A stretch of DNA of 64,000 nucleotides from assembly GCA_020137815.1 (NCBI GenBank), contig CM035362.1, positions 894,605 through 958,604 on the forward strand, given 5' to 3'. This document shows positions 1 to 30,190 of the stretch, one piece after another. The notes under the pieces were generated by a model. That model saw only the letters and a program-made list of their open reading frames with translations, did not search any database and had not been told where the DNA came from. The number at the start of each line of letters is the position of its first letter. Within the stretch, counting starts at the first letter, position 1. A program made the translations under genes and the position numbers. This stretch comes from Hormiphora californensis (taxonomy: Eukaryota > Ctenophora > Tentaculata > Cydippida > Pleurobrachiidae).

Positions 1-122
1 CTTGCTTATGCGTCTCTCTCCCTTCTCAAGGTTAGAGGATAATTAGTTAGTTAATTAGTGATTGGGAACTGAGTTTCAAACCCAGCTATTTAATTAACTC
101 ACCCTCAATTCCCTCTCCTCAG

Positions 123-18507
<18,385 letters not shown>

Positions 18508-18648
18508 ACACTTGGACACGGACTCATTGTTTTGTCGAGGAGACTATAACACAGAGTGATGGAGAAGTGTCAGGACTAAACTATATTTGTAGGCGCTATA
18601 GGAATGTGTTAGAATTGATTTTGCTTGTTGTTTTTTTGGAAGAATAAT

Positions 18649-20901
18649 GGTAGTATGAAAGATTAGGTCGTGCGCGCCAAATGGCGCCATCATATTCGCC
18701 AAATGGCGCCACGTGGCGAACAAATGGCGCCATTTGGCGCCAAAATGTGGCGAGTGCGCACTATCGCCAAATGGCGCCATTTCTGGCGCCATTTGGCGCC
18801 AAATCTGGCGCCAGTGGCGATCGCCATTCGCTGCAAATGTTGGCGACTCTTGGCGGTATCGCCACGTGGCGATGGTATGAAGTCTGAAAAAAACATGCGC
18901 AACATATTTATCGCCAAATGGCGCCATTTGGCGATAAGAATAGCAAATTTTCAATGCTTTCCAAAATATGACGCTCGCCGCGTGGCGCCATTTGGCGAAA
19001 AAATCGCCAATTGGCGCCGAACGGCGCCAAATGTCGCCAGTTGGCGCTAAACGTCGCCATTTGGCGCCAAATGTCGCCATCTGGCGCCAAACGTTGCCAT
19101 TTGGCGCCAAATGTCGCCATATGGCGCCAAATTTTTGTCAAACGTTTGTCGCCAAACGTCGCCATATGGCGCCAATTGGCGCCGAACATCGCCATTTGGC
19201 GCCAAATGTCGCCATATGGCGCCAAGTGGCGACATATGGCGCAAACTGTTTGTCAAATGTTAGTCGCCATTTGTCGCCAAACGTCGCCATCTGGCGCCAA
19301 ATTTTTGTCAAATGTTTGTCGCCATCTGGCGCCGAACGTCGCCATTTGGCGCCAAATGTCGCCATATGGCGCCAATTGGCGACATATGGCGCAAACTGTT
19401 TGTCAAATGTTAGTCGCCATTTGTCGCCAAACGTCGCCATCTGGCGCCAAACGTCGCCATTTGGCGCCAAATGTCGCCATATGGCGCCAAATTTTTGTCA
19501 AATGTTTGTCGCCATATGGCGCCACTTGGCGCCGAACGTCGCCATTTGGCGCCAAATGTCGCCATATGGCGCCAAATGGCGACGTTCGGCGCCAAGTGGC
19601 GACAAATGGCGACGTTTGGCGTCAAATATTTGACAAAAATTTGGCGCCATATGGCGACATTTGGCGCCAAATGGCGACGTTTGGCGCCAGATGGCGACGT
19701 TTGGCGACAAATGGCGACTAACATTTGACAAACAGTTTGCGCCATATGTCGCCAATTGGCGACATTTGGCGCCAAATGGCGACATTTGGCGCCAAATGGC
19801 GACGTTCGGCGCCAAGTGGCGCCATATGGCGCCAGATGGCGACAAACATTTGACAAAAATTTGGCGCCATATGGCGACATTTGGCGCCAAATGGCGACGT
19901 TTGGTGCCAGATGGCGACATTTGGCGCCAAATGGCGACTAACATTTGGCAAACATTTTGCGCCATATGGCGCCATTTGGCGCTATATGGCGACATTTGGC
20001 GCCAAATGGCGACGTTCGGCGCCAAGTGGCGACGTTTGGCGACAAACATTTGACAAAAATTTGGCGCCATATGGCGACGTTTGGCGCCAAATGGCGACGT
20101 TTGGCGCCAAATGGCGACGTTCGGCGCCAAATGGCGCCATATGGCGACGTTTGGCGCCAAATGGCGACAAAAATTTGATAAAAATTTGGCGCTATATGGC
20201 GACATTTGGCGCCAAATGGCGACGTTAGGCGCCAAATGGCGACAAATGGCGCCATATGGCGACAATCGTTTGACAAACATTTGTCGCCATATGGCGCCAA
20301 ATGGCGACAAACGGCGCCATTTGGCGAATTAATCGCCAGTTGGCGCCACGTGGCGCAGAACGGCGAGTGTCCTACTTTGAAAACCAATAAAAATATTATT
20401 GATACATCGACAATTTGCGCCAAATGGCGATGTTTGGCGATGAGTATCGCCAAGTGCGCCAAACGGCGCATATGGCGAAAAATTCGCCGAATGGCGCCAT
20501 TTGGCGCCACTTTGTGACGATTGGCGCCAAACGGCGCCATTTGGCGACGAATGGCGCCAGATGTCGCCAAACGGCGCCATTTGGCGACTTGATCTCCTGA
20601 TCACTTATTGGCGCCAAATGGCGCCATTTGGCGATAAAAATTTTGCGCATGTTTTTTTTCAGACTTCATACCATCGCCACGTGGCGATACCGCCAAGAGT
20701 CGCCAACATTTGGCGAATGGCGATCGCCACTGGCGCCACGTGGCGCCAAATGGCGCCATTTGGCGCCAGAAATGGCGCCATTTGGCGATAGTGCGCACTC
20801 GCCACATTTTGGCCATTTGTTCGCCACGTGGCGCCATTTGGCGAATATGATGGCGCCATTTGGCGCCATTTGGCGCGCACGACCTAATCTTTCATACTAC
20901 C
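18649..20901. mobile_element. 2.25 kb foldback element built of GGCGCC/20 bp repeats
   Basis: Outer inverted ends read GGTAGTATGAAAGATTAGGTC inward at 18649 and 20901. Arms of about 295 bp (18649-18945 and 20605-20901) are near-identical inverted copies, including an AT-rich segment with ATGGTATGAAGTCTG. The interior is an array of about 20 bp units of the type GGCGCCAAATGGCGACATTT interspersed with TTTGTCAAACGTTTGTCGCC; it inverts orientation near 19600, so the whole element is a palindrome of palindromes. All reading frames stay open through the array only because its units lack stop codons. No transposase is seen. It lies 141 bp after the USP9X stop. Confidence 0.85.
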
Positions 20902-21326
20902 GAAAAATGTGCAGAGATTCCAGGTTGAAACGATAAACCGGCAGATGATGTTTCCAATCAGGTTTTTACTTTTAGTTAACATTCCTTTTTCCATTGATTT
21001 TTCAAAACTTAGCACTCTAATTTATGTTTAGAGAATATCACTTTTTCACGAATTGTTTTGAGCAATATGAAGTGAGTTCTCTCAAAGTTTCGTTACCAGA
21101 AACAGAGAATGAGAGATTGAACGATCAGAGAGAGCGTGACTAAGGGAATTGAGCTGATCTCTTAATGTCAGAGCGTTACTGAATGTGTGAGATAATAAGA
21201 TGGAATGATCTGATGTTATAATTCAGATATAATGTGTGAATTGTGTGATAGCTGAATGTAAAATGTGTGATTGCAGAGCGTGATAATCCATAGCCCAAAC
21301 TGATCAATTCCAGTATGGTGCAGATC

Positions 21327-21433
21327 AGGAACCGACCGAATCAGGAAATACTGGTCCCTGATTGGCTGATAACCAGTCACGTGACCTAAATAACGAGTTC
21401 TGATTGGTTGTTTACTTGTTTCGGTCGGTTCCT
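21327..21433. mobile_element. 107 bp inverted-repeat element with 10 bp target duplication
   Basis: Perfect 14 bp terminal inverted repeats (AGGAACCGACCGAA and complement) are flanked by perfect 10 bp direct repeats GGTGCAGATC (21317-21326 and 21434-21443). A 9-11 bp target duplication is typical of Mutator-like transposons. The interior contains two ATTGG (inverted CCAAT) motifs and a GTCACGTGAC E-box. Confidence 0.8.
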
Positions 21434-22269
21434 GGTGCAGATCAGATTGCAAGCTATGTATTGTAGAGAGATCAGATGCGGCGTGTGTACAAAATGTAAA
21501 TTATGTTTTCAATTTTTAAAACCCCCCTAACTGTTTCGCTGCCAGAGAAATGGCCTGACAGCTGTTTCGTATATCGAGGTTCTTGATATCATATTGTCAT
21601 GTTCAGTTCTCAGGCCTCAGAGTTGTATTTGTGCTGTCTTCCATACAGAAAGCATAAACAGTCCGACTGTGTCCATAGTTTTGACATGGACAACTCTGAG
21701 TATCAGAATACTGCCTGGCAATATTTATATCGAGACTAATTTATATCTCCTCCCCCACCATTGTTTCTTACTCGGTTAAAAAGTGAGCTGCTACACGTTT
21801 GAGTGTTCAACACTGAACTGCACTGTCTGGACCCGCAGCCCCGATCACAACGGGGTGTTTGGCGCCACCAGATAGCAGTTGTGTGAGCTTTAATTTTAAA
21901 TACGCGTGTTTATGTTTTTGTTTTCCAAAATGTTCCCACGCGGTAAAGCGTGATGTGTTATATATATTTGATAGAAAAAAGTCTTCCACAACACTATTTT
22001 CAACACACCCAAAATATTCGCTGTCGTTGATTTGTTTAATGGAAAATGGAACCGTAGCTCTACTTGACCCCTTCTCTCTCTATCTCAATCTCATGTTTGA
22101 AGCTACGGTTCCATAGGATGCCCTATATCTGGTTTGGTGGAAATGGATACCGATAATAGTAAATCGGCTGTCGGTACCCTCAGTTTTGATATGCCAACTG
22201 CAACCGACAGTGAACTCAGAAATTGTGCGGTTGGTTGGTATATGATTTCAATCCTGAAACGGGGACTCA

Positions 22270-22318
22270 CCACTCCGACTCATGAGTGTCCTCAGGACAG
22301 TCACGAGTTGGAGTGGTC
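22270..22318. repeat. 49 bp hairpin
   Basis: ACCACTCCGACTCATGAGTGTCC is followed almost directly by its imperfect reverse complement ending GTTGGAGTGGT. No neighbouring gene explains it. Confidence 0.7.
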
Positions 22319-22841
22319 AAATTGACGCCCCTTGAAGTTGGAAGGGAGCATGCCCACCTCGGACCCTCGGTTGGAGAGGGTTGCCTTGCTCGACCCTCTC
22401 TTCCCGGGGGTTTGAACAAAACAAGGCGAGGGATTGTTGAGTAATGGGGTACTCCACAAACGGGGGAGGGATCCTGGACGGATACGTAAAATAATGTGGT
22501 TTTAGTGGAAATGAAATAAATAATTGAATTTTCACAACATTGAAATAATAAATAATTCTGGTACAGTCTCAAGTTCCCTGAACTGACTAGTTCAACTTGT
22601 TACTTGGTGTATATATCACCCGTCTTCCCACATTTTGGCTACACGATCCGGGGGGTTTAAGCCCTGATCCCCTTTTAGAGATGGGAATCTCGACTTGAGC
22701 TACTTGAGTACTTCAGCACCTTAATACTTATTGTTATAGGCCTCTCTTTGCATGGCTATCTCTCTCATGTCACGTGGTGGAGCTACCATGTTACTCAACA
22801 AGGAGCTAGAGGTTACTTCAGCACTTGATATGTTATCTCTT

Positions 22842-25059
22842 TCACAGAGTGGTTTCAGTCTTACATCTGTTCATGGTAAGGAACACAGTAACACCATCAC
22901 ACTCACACTCCGCTCTTATCCTATATCTATCCAGGAACCCTTCTCTAAGATGGAGCAGACTCCCACTACCCATGATCACCACCCCAACATTCCCTCCACC
23001 AACTCTCTCCAAAATATGCAGCTTCCGGGTTACTCCCACCGTGATTATAGAGAGAGGTTTGGAGGACTCAAATACAACATCATCAAGCTCATCAAGGCTC
23101 CACTCGTACACATCCCTCGTTCTCTTACACACATTCACCACAATTGAGTTGTAGATCACTGGGAGGCCCACTTTTGTAGCCAGCATGTTGCTGACTTTGT
23201 CAGCTAACTGGTTCAACTCAGGGTAGGAGACTAGTGGTAGGGTCTTGAACAGGACTTCATTTATCAGGCAGTCACGAGGTCCAATCCAGGCTGTCTGGGT
23301 CAGTTTCCTGACCAGAGAAGCAGTGGGACCAGGTGTTTTATAGTGCCGTGCCAGCCGCTTGTCTGAATCAATGTTCTCCAGAATTAGACGGAGGATGGTC
23401 TGGCAAGATTGGTCGTTGATACACCTACTGATAAAGAACACCTTGCTCCGTCTGATTTTAGTTGTGCTGGTTCTGTATATCACAGTGGGCCGATACCGGC
23501 GTGATGAGATCAGGGCCGTTCTGTGGGATGACCTGTAGGTTGGGAGACCGTGACGCCGTCTCCTGGATCGGCAGTGGAGTCGGTGCCGACGTCGCGGGTG
23601 GGATGCCGAGCCGTGCTCGTCGTACCTGTAAGGTTCACCAGTTAAGTTTGGGGACAGAAAACACGTTACAAACCCTCCAGAACTAGCTAAGTTTAAAACA
23701 CGTTACATAACTAGCTGAGTTGAACCTGTTAAACTACACTACCGTTTAGAACACTACTGATCCCTACCTGTCGCTGATCATAGCGTTCATGTATTTCATC
23801 ATAGAGTTGTAATCTGAGTTATCCAACAACCTCACCATCGCCTCACCCGCTGCCTCACTATCCTCATCTTCTTCTTCGTCAGCTACACCTTCTGTTTGAT
23901 CACCTGCAAGACGAATTAGTTTGAGCATACTATTCGTTGTATGTTTGACTTTGAATGAAAAATTGGTCTAGGGCAGTACCGGAAGCTGCTAACCAATGTT
24001 CAGTTCAATTCTTCATTCTAAATTCCACAAACCTTCTACTGTAGTTGTCAGCTTGAAGGACAGTACCACGGGTGATGTCACATTCCCAGTTGGTAGGTGA
24101 AGAAGGAATGAACTCCCCTGAAACAAACTCACCTCCTCAACCCTATTGTTTATCTGCACACTCTGGGTGTCATTACTTGAAACAGCTCGTGCGGTGATGG
24201 CAGTTGTGGTCGGACTGTTCTCGTCAATAATCGGTTCTAATTTCAACCCCAACATCTCTTCTTCTTCCTCTTCCTCTTGACGTTCAATATCATTGACAGA
24301 GAGATTTCGAATCAGTTCTGCAGACAGACAGTCAATAGGGGACAGAGATTCTCGTCGGAAGATCCCCGTTGGAGGTGCTGAAAGTGAGATCCGGGGAGAG
24401 CGATGTTTCTTGGGGCTTTGTCCTCGGTCTGATTTAGGGCTGGTAATACCGAGCGAGGTGATCGCTGGAGCAGCTCCCTGCGTTTCATCGTCTGCACTCT
24501 TGCTTCTAATCGAGGCTGGAGATCTGAAGACCTCATCCTCGTCTTCAACACTCTTGCTCCTTGGAGATCTGGGGGATCGAGGTGAGGAGCGGTTACTTCT
24601 AGAGCGATGCTTGCTTCTAGGTGATCTAGAGGGGGATCTAGAGGTGGGTGATGTTCTCACAGGAGACACAGGAGTGGAACGAGCTAATAAAGGTGGAGGT
24701 TCTGATGTCATTGGTACATCAGGGTTATCAGCTGGTCTCCATCTGGCAGGAGAATCAGGTACATCGTCTGAGGAGTGTTGGGCAGGATCATTATCTAGAC
24801 TAGACATCTGGAGGAGAGTGGGACCTCCCTTTTTATTATTAACACTGACATACTCCACCCTACTCCCGTGTTCAGATAACTCCAGGTCTGAGGATGCCTG
24901 ACTGAGGAGGATGTCCTTGATGTCCGTGTCTTCGGGGAAGGCCTCCCTGGGCTCTGCTAGATCGTGGTTTTTACGGCAGTTGAAGTGGAGCATACCAAGA
25001 TTCTCCGACATGAATTCTACAAACTGCTTCTTCTCAACTTGACGTCCCATGATGCTCAT
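22842..25059 (-). CDS. Uncharacterised Ser/Arg- and acidic-rich protein, three exons
   Basis: Exons 25059-24033, 23903-23768, 23625-22842 (1947 nt, 648 residues); phases 1 and 2 match. I do not recognise the family. Residues about 1-110 form a possible small domain (MGRQVEKKQFVEFMSEN). About 120-230 are rich in Ser, Pro and Arg with RSPRS-type repeats resembling RS domains, and contain many SP sites. About 265-285 include a run of Glu. Exon 2 is acidic (DEEEDEDSE). Exon 3 opens with a very basic stretch (PRRRHRLHCRSRRRRHG), then what looks like a folded region (about 430-570). The last 70 residues are less convincing as coding and may hide another intron. Nuclear localisation is inferred from composition only. 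Confidence 0.6.
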
Positions 25060-26294
25060 ACAGCTGGTTTTATCTAGTGGCTAAAGTAAAGTGTTATGTA
25101 TTGTTGAAGGGTCAAAATGATTTTCTCCTAGTACGTACAAAATATGTATGAGCAAACAAGAAAGAAAATCGGGGTCACATGATATTCATAAGGGGTCAAA
25201 TTAAATATCAGATGACTATGAGTTAGTGACAGCTGCAACTTAATGAAATGAGACAAAAGGTGGCCCTGTAGTAGTAGTAGTAGTAGTAGTAGTAGTAACT
25301 GATCAGCTGCATCTTTGGGAGAAATGATATGTGTGCAGCAGTAGAGATCAAATATAGCACCACACCCATGTTTTCCCTATTATCTGCAGCTGTCTGCAAG
25401 CACCACGTCTCTCTCCAATTCTCTCCAATTCTCGAATATCTATCTCTCTCCCTCTCTCTCCCTCTCTCTCCCTCTCTCTCCCAAGGCGTGCTTGTGTGTG
25501 CAACACACATCAACTCAGTAGCATTAAGTGCTTAAGTACAGACTCACTGCGATGTCTCTCCATCTTTTCTATTTTCTCTCTCCTCTCTCTCTTACTCAAC
25601 CTCTCTCTCCCTCCCTCTCCATCTTTCTTGGAAAAGGAATAAATCAGCTTTAAAATACCCACAGAGTTCAAATTTAGAAGGCTTCAAGATTTCCAAAATT
25701 CTCTCTCTGAATCAACTTTAAAGTTCATAATATTGTTACATCAACAACAAAGAATAAGTACAATATACAACAGCCCCCCTCTCGCTTCTTTATCTAGCTC
25801 CCCTGGCTCTCCCGACTTGTACTATGTGTATAACGGGGTCGCATAGGTATTCATAAAGCGCTCACTATATTCGGTGGAAATATTGCAGACAGAAAGCTAA
25901 ACCCGGACATTTTCAATGAAACTGCAGTGACTTCCAGTGACTTATTCAGACTTCATTTTCACCCCACAAGATCTCATCTCTCAGAGTCCAGCGAATCCAA
26001 GCGTTAAAATTAGACTGAAAAGTGACAATTATACAACTTGCAACACACCATCTCACTGCTAAGCAGTGCAGCTTGAGATTCGACATTTCAAGAGAGAGAG
26101 ACACCGTGTAGACCACAATTGGCAGCATATTATACTCATGATGATGATGCTGCCTGAGAGAATGCAGCTCATCGAAAGGAGTGGAGATCTGTGTTGGGAA
26201 ATTAGGTAAAGATAGAAAAGACAGATAAAGCACATCGATTAGCAATCTGGCACACGATCATCATTGTACTGGCAAAGTAGAGGAGAGAGGGAGA

Positions 26295-26350
<56 letters not shown>

Positions 26351-26487
26351 AGAGAAGCGAGATATCGCGAGATATTCTGACTGCTTCTCACTGCTCGATA
26401 TTGCCCCTCTCCTCTCTCCTTCGGTTCTGCTCTCTCGAGCTCTCTCTCTCTCTTCTCCCTCATCTCTCTTCTCTCTCTCTCTCTCTT

Positions 26488-26519
<32 letters not shown>

Positions 26520-27386
26520 CTTCTCTCTATCTTCCCTCTCCTCTCTCTTCTCTCTCTCTCTCCTCCCCTCCCTTTTTTGTTTCCCAAATCCCCTTCTTTT
26601 TCGCTTCGCTTACTACTAGCGACAAACTAACCGTTTTCAATCTCCAAGGATAAGACGATCACAGATGTTTCATACAATTAATTACCAGCTGTCTCTTTCC
26701 AACTCCCTCTCCTTCTCCCTCTTTCTCTCTCCTCCCCCCCCTCCTTCTGCCTTCTTCTACTTTCCTCTTTTCGATTGTACAAGTCGGAAATGGGTTCCCA
26801 GATTCATTACAGTTGATGGAAATACCAGGCGAGTTCTGCATGTGTCCAGCATGTGTCTCCACAAATACAACGAACCATTGTCAGGCCAATGCTCTGACCA
26901 ATGCTCTGACCGCAGTGCTCTGACAGACGAACCACATGAAAGAGCTATTGTACAAGCTGGCAGTACCGGGGAATCTAATTGGGACAGCCATAGAGAACCA
27001 TTTTCCGGATCACGTTTCATCGTACAAGACCTTGTAACAAGTCTCTGTAACGTGAGATCGGGTAATTATTGCCAGGTCATGTTCGACCAGGAGCATAAGA
27101 TCTCAGAACAAGATCTGATTAACAAAACCTAATTAGAGATGCGATAGTGAACTCCAAGGTCCTTGGGCCACTGGATCACAGGTTACTGGATCACGTTTCC
27201 ACTGAGCTTTGACCTGTGATTACCAATAATTAGCGGGTCATGTGACATGAACCGGTTGTAAACGAGTTCATCGTTAACCAGCTGACTCTCATGTCCCTGA
27301 ATCATACTCTCATCTTGCTTTCTCCATCGACCAGTCTTGACGGAACAAGCGTCGTCATCAACTTGTGGATCTAGCTGGTCCAGGAG
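25060..27386. other. Intergenic region, microsatellite-rich, upstream of the homeobox gene
   Basis: Contains a (TAG)n run near 25269-25298, CTCTCC-type repeats near 25440-25480 and 25560-25620, (GA)n at 26282-26346 and CT-rich stretches at 26400-26560 and 26710-26745. An open frame at 26665-27132 has no homology and begins in CT-repeat; I do not call it a gene. The region may hold regulatory DNA of the homeobox gene. Confidence 0.55.
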
Positions 27387-27394
27387 TATAAATG
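27387..27394 (+). promoter_or_regulatory. TATA box of the homeobox gene
   Basis: TATAAATG about 84 bp upstream of the ATG at 27471, a normal distance for a gene with a short 5' UTR. Confidence 0.55.
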
Positions 27395-27470
27395 GTCTTT
27401 CAATACGACTTCAAACCATCCACCAACAACTACCTTCTCTCTACAACTACCACCCAATTCCATTACAATT

Positions 27471-28061
27471 ATGCCTTACTACTACGACCTGCCCGAGCTA
27501 CGGCCCGTTGCCCCCGAGTTGGAAGTCCCTGAGTTGATCATCCCTGACTACAGCAACAACAAACGTCCCCTATCTCCTACCTCCACCTGTACAAGATACG
27601 ACTGTTCACCAGTGAAGCGGTCTCGAGGAGACGTGATATCCACCCTTGATAATACCAGCTGTTATGATATCAACACTACGGACCAAGTCTACCTTGATAT
27701 GAGTTCCCACTCCACAACCCACCCCTCCTACCCTGACTTCTCTGTCTGTCTGCCGCTTGCAATAGACAATGTTTATCAGGCTCCCTGGAGGCAGGACCAA
27801 GTTACCCCTACAACAGCACCATCACAAGAGACTAAAAAGCCTGCTAAGAAACCTGCCAAGACAACCCAGCAAAGGAGAAAGAGGACGGTGTTCACAGCGG
27901 AGGAGCTGGCAATCCTAAACAGCTACTACGAGGTCAACAAGTTCCTGAACCCCGGCCTGAAGGCGGAGATCCTGGAGAAAGTTGATGTGCCCGGTAATGT
28001 CCTGGTTATGTGGTACCAGAACAAGCGAGCGAAGGACAGGGCTAATGGTATGATCATCTGA
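27471..28061 (+). CDS. Divergent homeodomain transcription factor, single exon
   Basis: Putative DNA-binding nuclear protein of 196 residues. The homeodomain occupies residues about 134-193, almost at the C-terminus, with no insert. R5, F8, L16, W48, Q50, N51 and R53 are present, but the recognition helix reads WYQNKRAKDR instead of WFQNRR (F49Y, R52K). Before it lies a Lys/Pro linker (KKPAKKPAKTTQQRRKR), a likely nuclear signal. The N-terminal 130 residues are acidic/Tyr/Pro-rich and carry an SPVKRSR motif. No paired, POU, LIM or hexapeptide companion motif is visible, so I cannot assign a class. Lack of introns, unlike its neighbours, could reflect retroposition or intron loss. A TATA box and a downstream AATAAA frame the transcript. 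Confidence 0.85.
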   Translation: MPYYYDLPELRPVAPELEVPELIIPDYSNNKRPLSPTSTCTRYDCSPVKRSRGDVISTLDNTSCYDINTTDQVYLDMSSHSTTHPSYPDFSVCLPLAIDNVYQAPWRQDQVTPTTAPSQETKKPAKKPAKTTQQRRKRTVFTAEELAILNSYYEVNKFLNPGLKAEILEKVDVPGNVLVMWYQNKRAKDRANGMII

Positions 28062-28223
28062 TCAAGAAAACGAACCCAAACCTCCCGAGTTCCGTCCTTC
28101 TGAGTGCAGAATGAATTCAAAGTACTTCACTAAGCACTAGCAGTAAGCACCCCACGATTTGAGTTTGATTATGACATTTTGTATTTTTTAAGAAACCCCA
28201 AAACTCTCGAATATTTTGTGTAC

Positions 28224-28229
28224 AATAAA
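28224..28229 (+). other. Polyadenylation signal AATAAA (homeobox gene)
   Basis: CAATAAAATAAATC lies 163 bp after the homeobox stop codon and gives two overlapping AATAAA hexamers. Confidence 0.5.
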
Positions 28230-28445
28230 ATAAATCCATTTGGAAAAGACAGCAGCTAGCAGCAAATATATCGCGTGTTTCGAGGTGATAATGGTGCAGG
28301 TGAAATGATAGAACAGCAATAACACACAGACATGATGGTGCTATAATAGGGTCAATATATGGAACATCAAGAGTCCCGGGGGTAGCCATAGCAACGTGAT
28401 GCGGTGGTTGCTAAGAGAGGTGTTTCTCTACAGGCTGCCTCCTTG

Positions 28446-28799
28446 TTACTTGGTCCAGCAGGAGTTGTAGCAATCGTACATTGCATCAAGTCCCTTTGTG
28501 AACGTATCGATCTTGCTGTGGCACTGGGGGGAGTAGGGTGTTAGTTGTGGCACTGTTGGGAGTAGGGTGTTAGTATTGGAGCGAGAATTAAACAGGAATT
28601 AGTCGGAAATTAGAATTCTCCTATTGGTACGCCTCAGCGTAGCCTGTTTCCCGGAGACTAATTGTGTACGGGTGAACCATTGATCAAACTATACCTCATT
28701 GACACAGTCTGCAATCTGATCGCTTGCGGAGGCACTCCCTAGTAACAGAACCATAGCAACCAGAGCCGTTAGGAACACAACAACAGAAGGGGAGTTCAT
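28446..28799 (-). CDS. Small secreted cysteine-rich peptide with twin CX3C pattern
   Basis: 60-residue precursor in two exons (28799-28695 and 28523-28446, phase 0, CCCCAG acceptor, GTATAG donor). Residues 1-26 are a strong signal peptide (MNSPSVVVFLTALVAMVLLL then GSASAS). The mature peptide of about 34 residues has only four Cys, arranged C-VNE-C, 16 residues, C-YNS-C; the spacing CX3C-X16-CX3C predicts two antiparallel helices pinned by two disulfides. The same spacing is used by alpha-hairpinins and by some helical-hairpin venom peptides, but the scaffold is easily convergent, so no activity is claimed. Too short for routine gene calling. It lies downstream of, and convergent with, the homeobox gene. 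Confidence 0.75.
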
Positions 28800-30037
28800 C
28801 TTGTAAAGAGTTAAATAGCTATGGGAAGTTGTTATTTAAAGTTTTGAATATAAATAAGAAAATACTTGTTGAGAGTCAATATAAAAATACTGCAACTGAC
28901 ATCTCCACTAATTTCACAGGGTGTCGTGGATTTGGAAAGTGGTCCTCTAAATTCCCCAGTACTGAACTGACAACTTTAGGAACTACATAATAGCTACAGG
29001 CACGACAAGAATGCGTGCAATTGCCATTATATACAATAGAGCTCAGTCAGCTGCACGGGGAGAACTGCAGTGTGAGTTTTCAATCTAACGATTAGAAAAG
29101 CATGGTTTCTAGCTGAGAATTGCAATACGTGCTGGTGGTAATGACATTGCTAGGGGTTCTAGAGTTTTAGGGAGCGGGTTGCATAATGGGGCCGTCCTAA
29201 TGGGGTTGAGCAATATGCTTTTTAGGTGGTCACTGGTTCTTATCGTCCTAGGAATCCTATTAATATGTCTTTGTCCTAGAGGAAGACACAGATAGCTATT
29301 TGAAATGGCAGTGCTGCACCGGGGGTCTCAAAAATTGTATTGTATGATGGCAATGGCATGTAAAGACATGCAGTGTTGAACCTAAATTTCATCTATAATC
29401 AGGAATTTGATTGCACCATGATTTCAAAACTGTCTATTGTCTATCTGACCCGATCAAAACCTCTCCCGTCTGCGAGAATTAGATTGGGTCTGCGAGTAGT
29501 ATTAGACTCTGCATGCGTTGCAAGTGCACGCGACAGCTGTCCTAACTACAAAGAACTACTGACCTAGGCTATCAAAAGGTTTGGATTTACTGAGAGGTCA
29601 GTAAATAGAGCTGCCATTAGAAAGGGATGGGGACTATAATGACCCTGGTGTGAGACTTGAGAGTGGTATGCTGTCAGAGCATTGGCATGTCATTGATAGG
29701 TGGTATACGGCTTTTGTGGAAGTAGCAAGAGACTCTCTCTTGAAGAGAGTGGTGAAGGCATGCAATGTATATCATATGATACTGGGATGAAAGCTGCAAC
29801 TGAGCGACAGTGTTATAGGGGGTGTTGGTGAGTTTCTCTACAATTCATTCTACTTCATTCCCTACTATATCCAAAACAAGCTGGCGGAGCACTTAGGGGA
29901 CAGTCATGGATAGCTAAGATTAAATTTGTTGATTAAATTGAATCTGGAACAGCTTGAGATGCAGCTCTCACAGTAGCAGACTGTGTTAGTACCACACCTT
30001 ACAGCTAATGTAGCTCTCACAGCACACCCTACTAGTA

Positions 30038-30190
30038 CAGTCGGACCCCGATTTACCGGGCCCCGATTTACCGGAACCCCGATTTACCGGGAGGATAAAA
30101 TTCCCCCGATATAGGAAATAACTGGTATTTGACCCCGATTTACCGGGCACCCCTTTCCCCCGAGCATCCCGGTAAATCGGGGTCCGACTG
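30038..30190. mobile_element. 153 bp pogo/Tigger-like MITE
   Basis: Inverted ends CAGTCGGACCCCGATTTACCGG and complement are flanked by TA on both sides (30036-30037 and 30191-30192). The interior repeats CCCCGATTTACCGG. No coding capacity. Same family as 14884-15052 and 16777-16848. Confidence 0.85.

Larger units (their letters stand above)
20902..22841. other. Intergenic region without recognised genes
   Basis: No supported exon. It contains the 107 bp inverted-repeat element at 21327-21433, a hairpin at 22270-22318 and a 13 bp stem (TGGAACCGTAGCT with its complement, about 22046-22116). Short reading frames here lack splice or homology support. Confidence 0.6.

Noticed and set aside
18968-20570. 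Long overlapping open frames on both strands (APNGDVWRQMATFGAKWR-type proteins up to 270 residues)
   Set aside because: They arise because the 20 bp repeat unit lacks stops in any frame; similar peptides occur in all frames and there is no codon or splice signal.
26665-27132. 155-codon frame on the + strand
   Set aside because: It starts in CT repeat, lacks recognisable domain or splice context, and the antisense frame is also open; it may be regulatory DNA of the homeobox gene.
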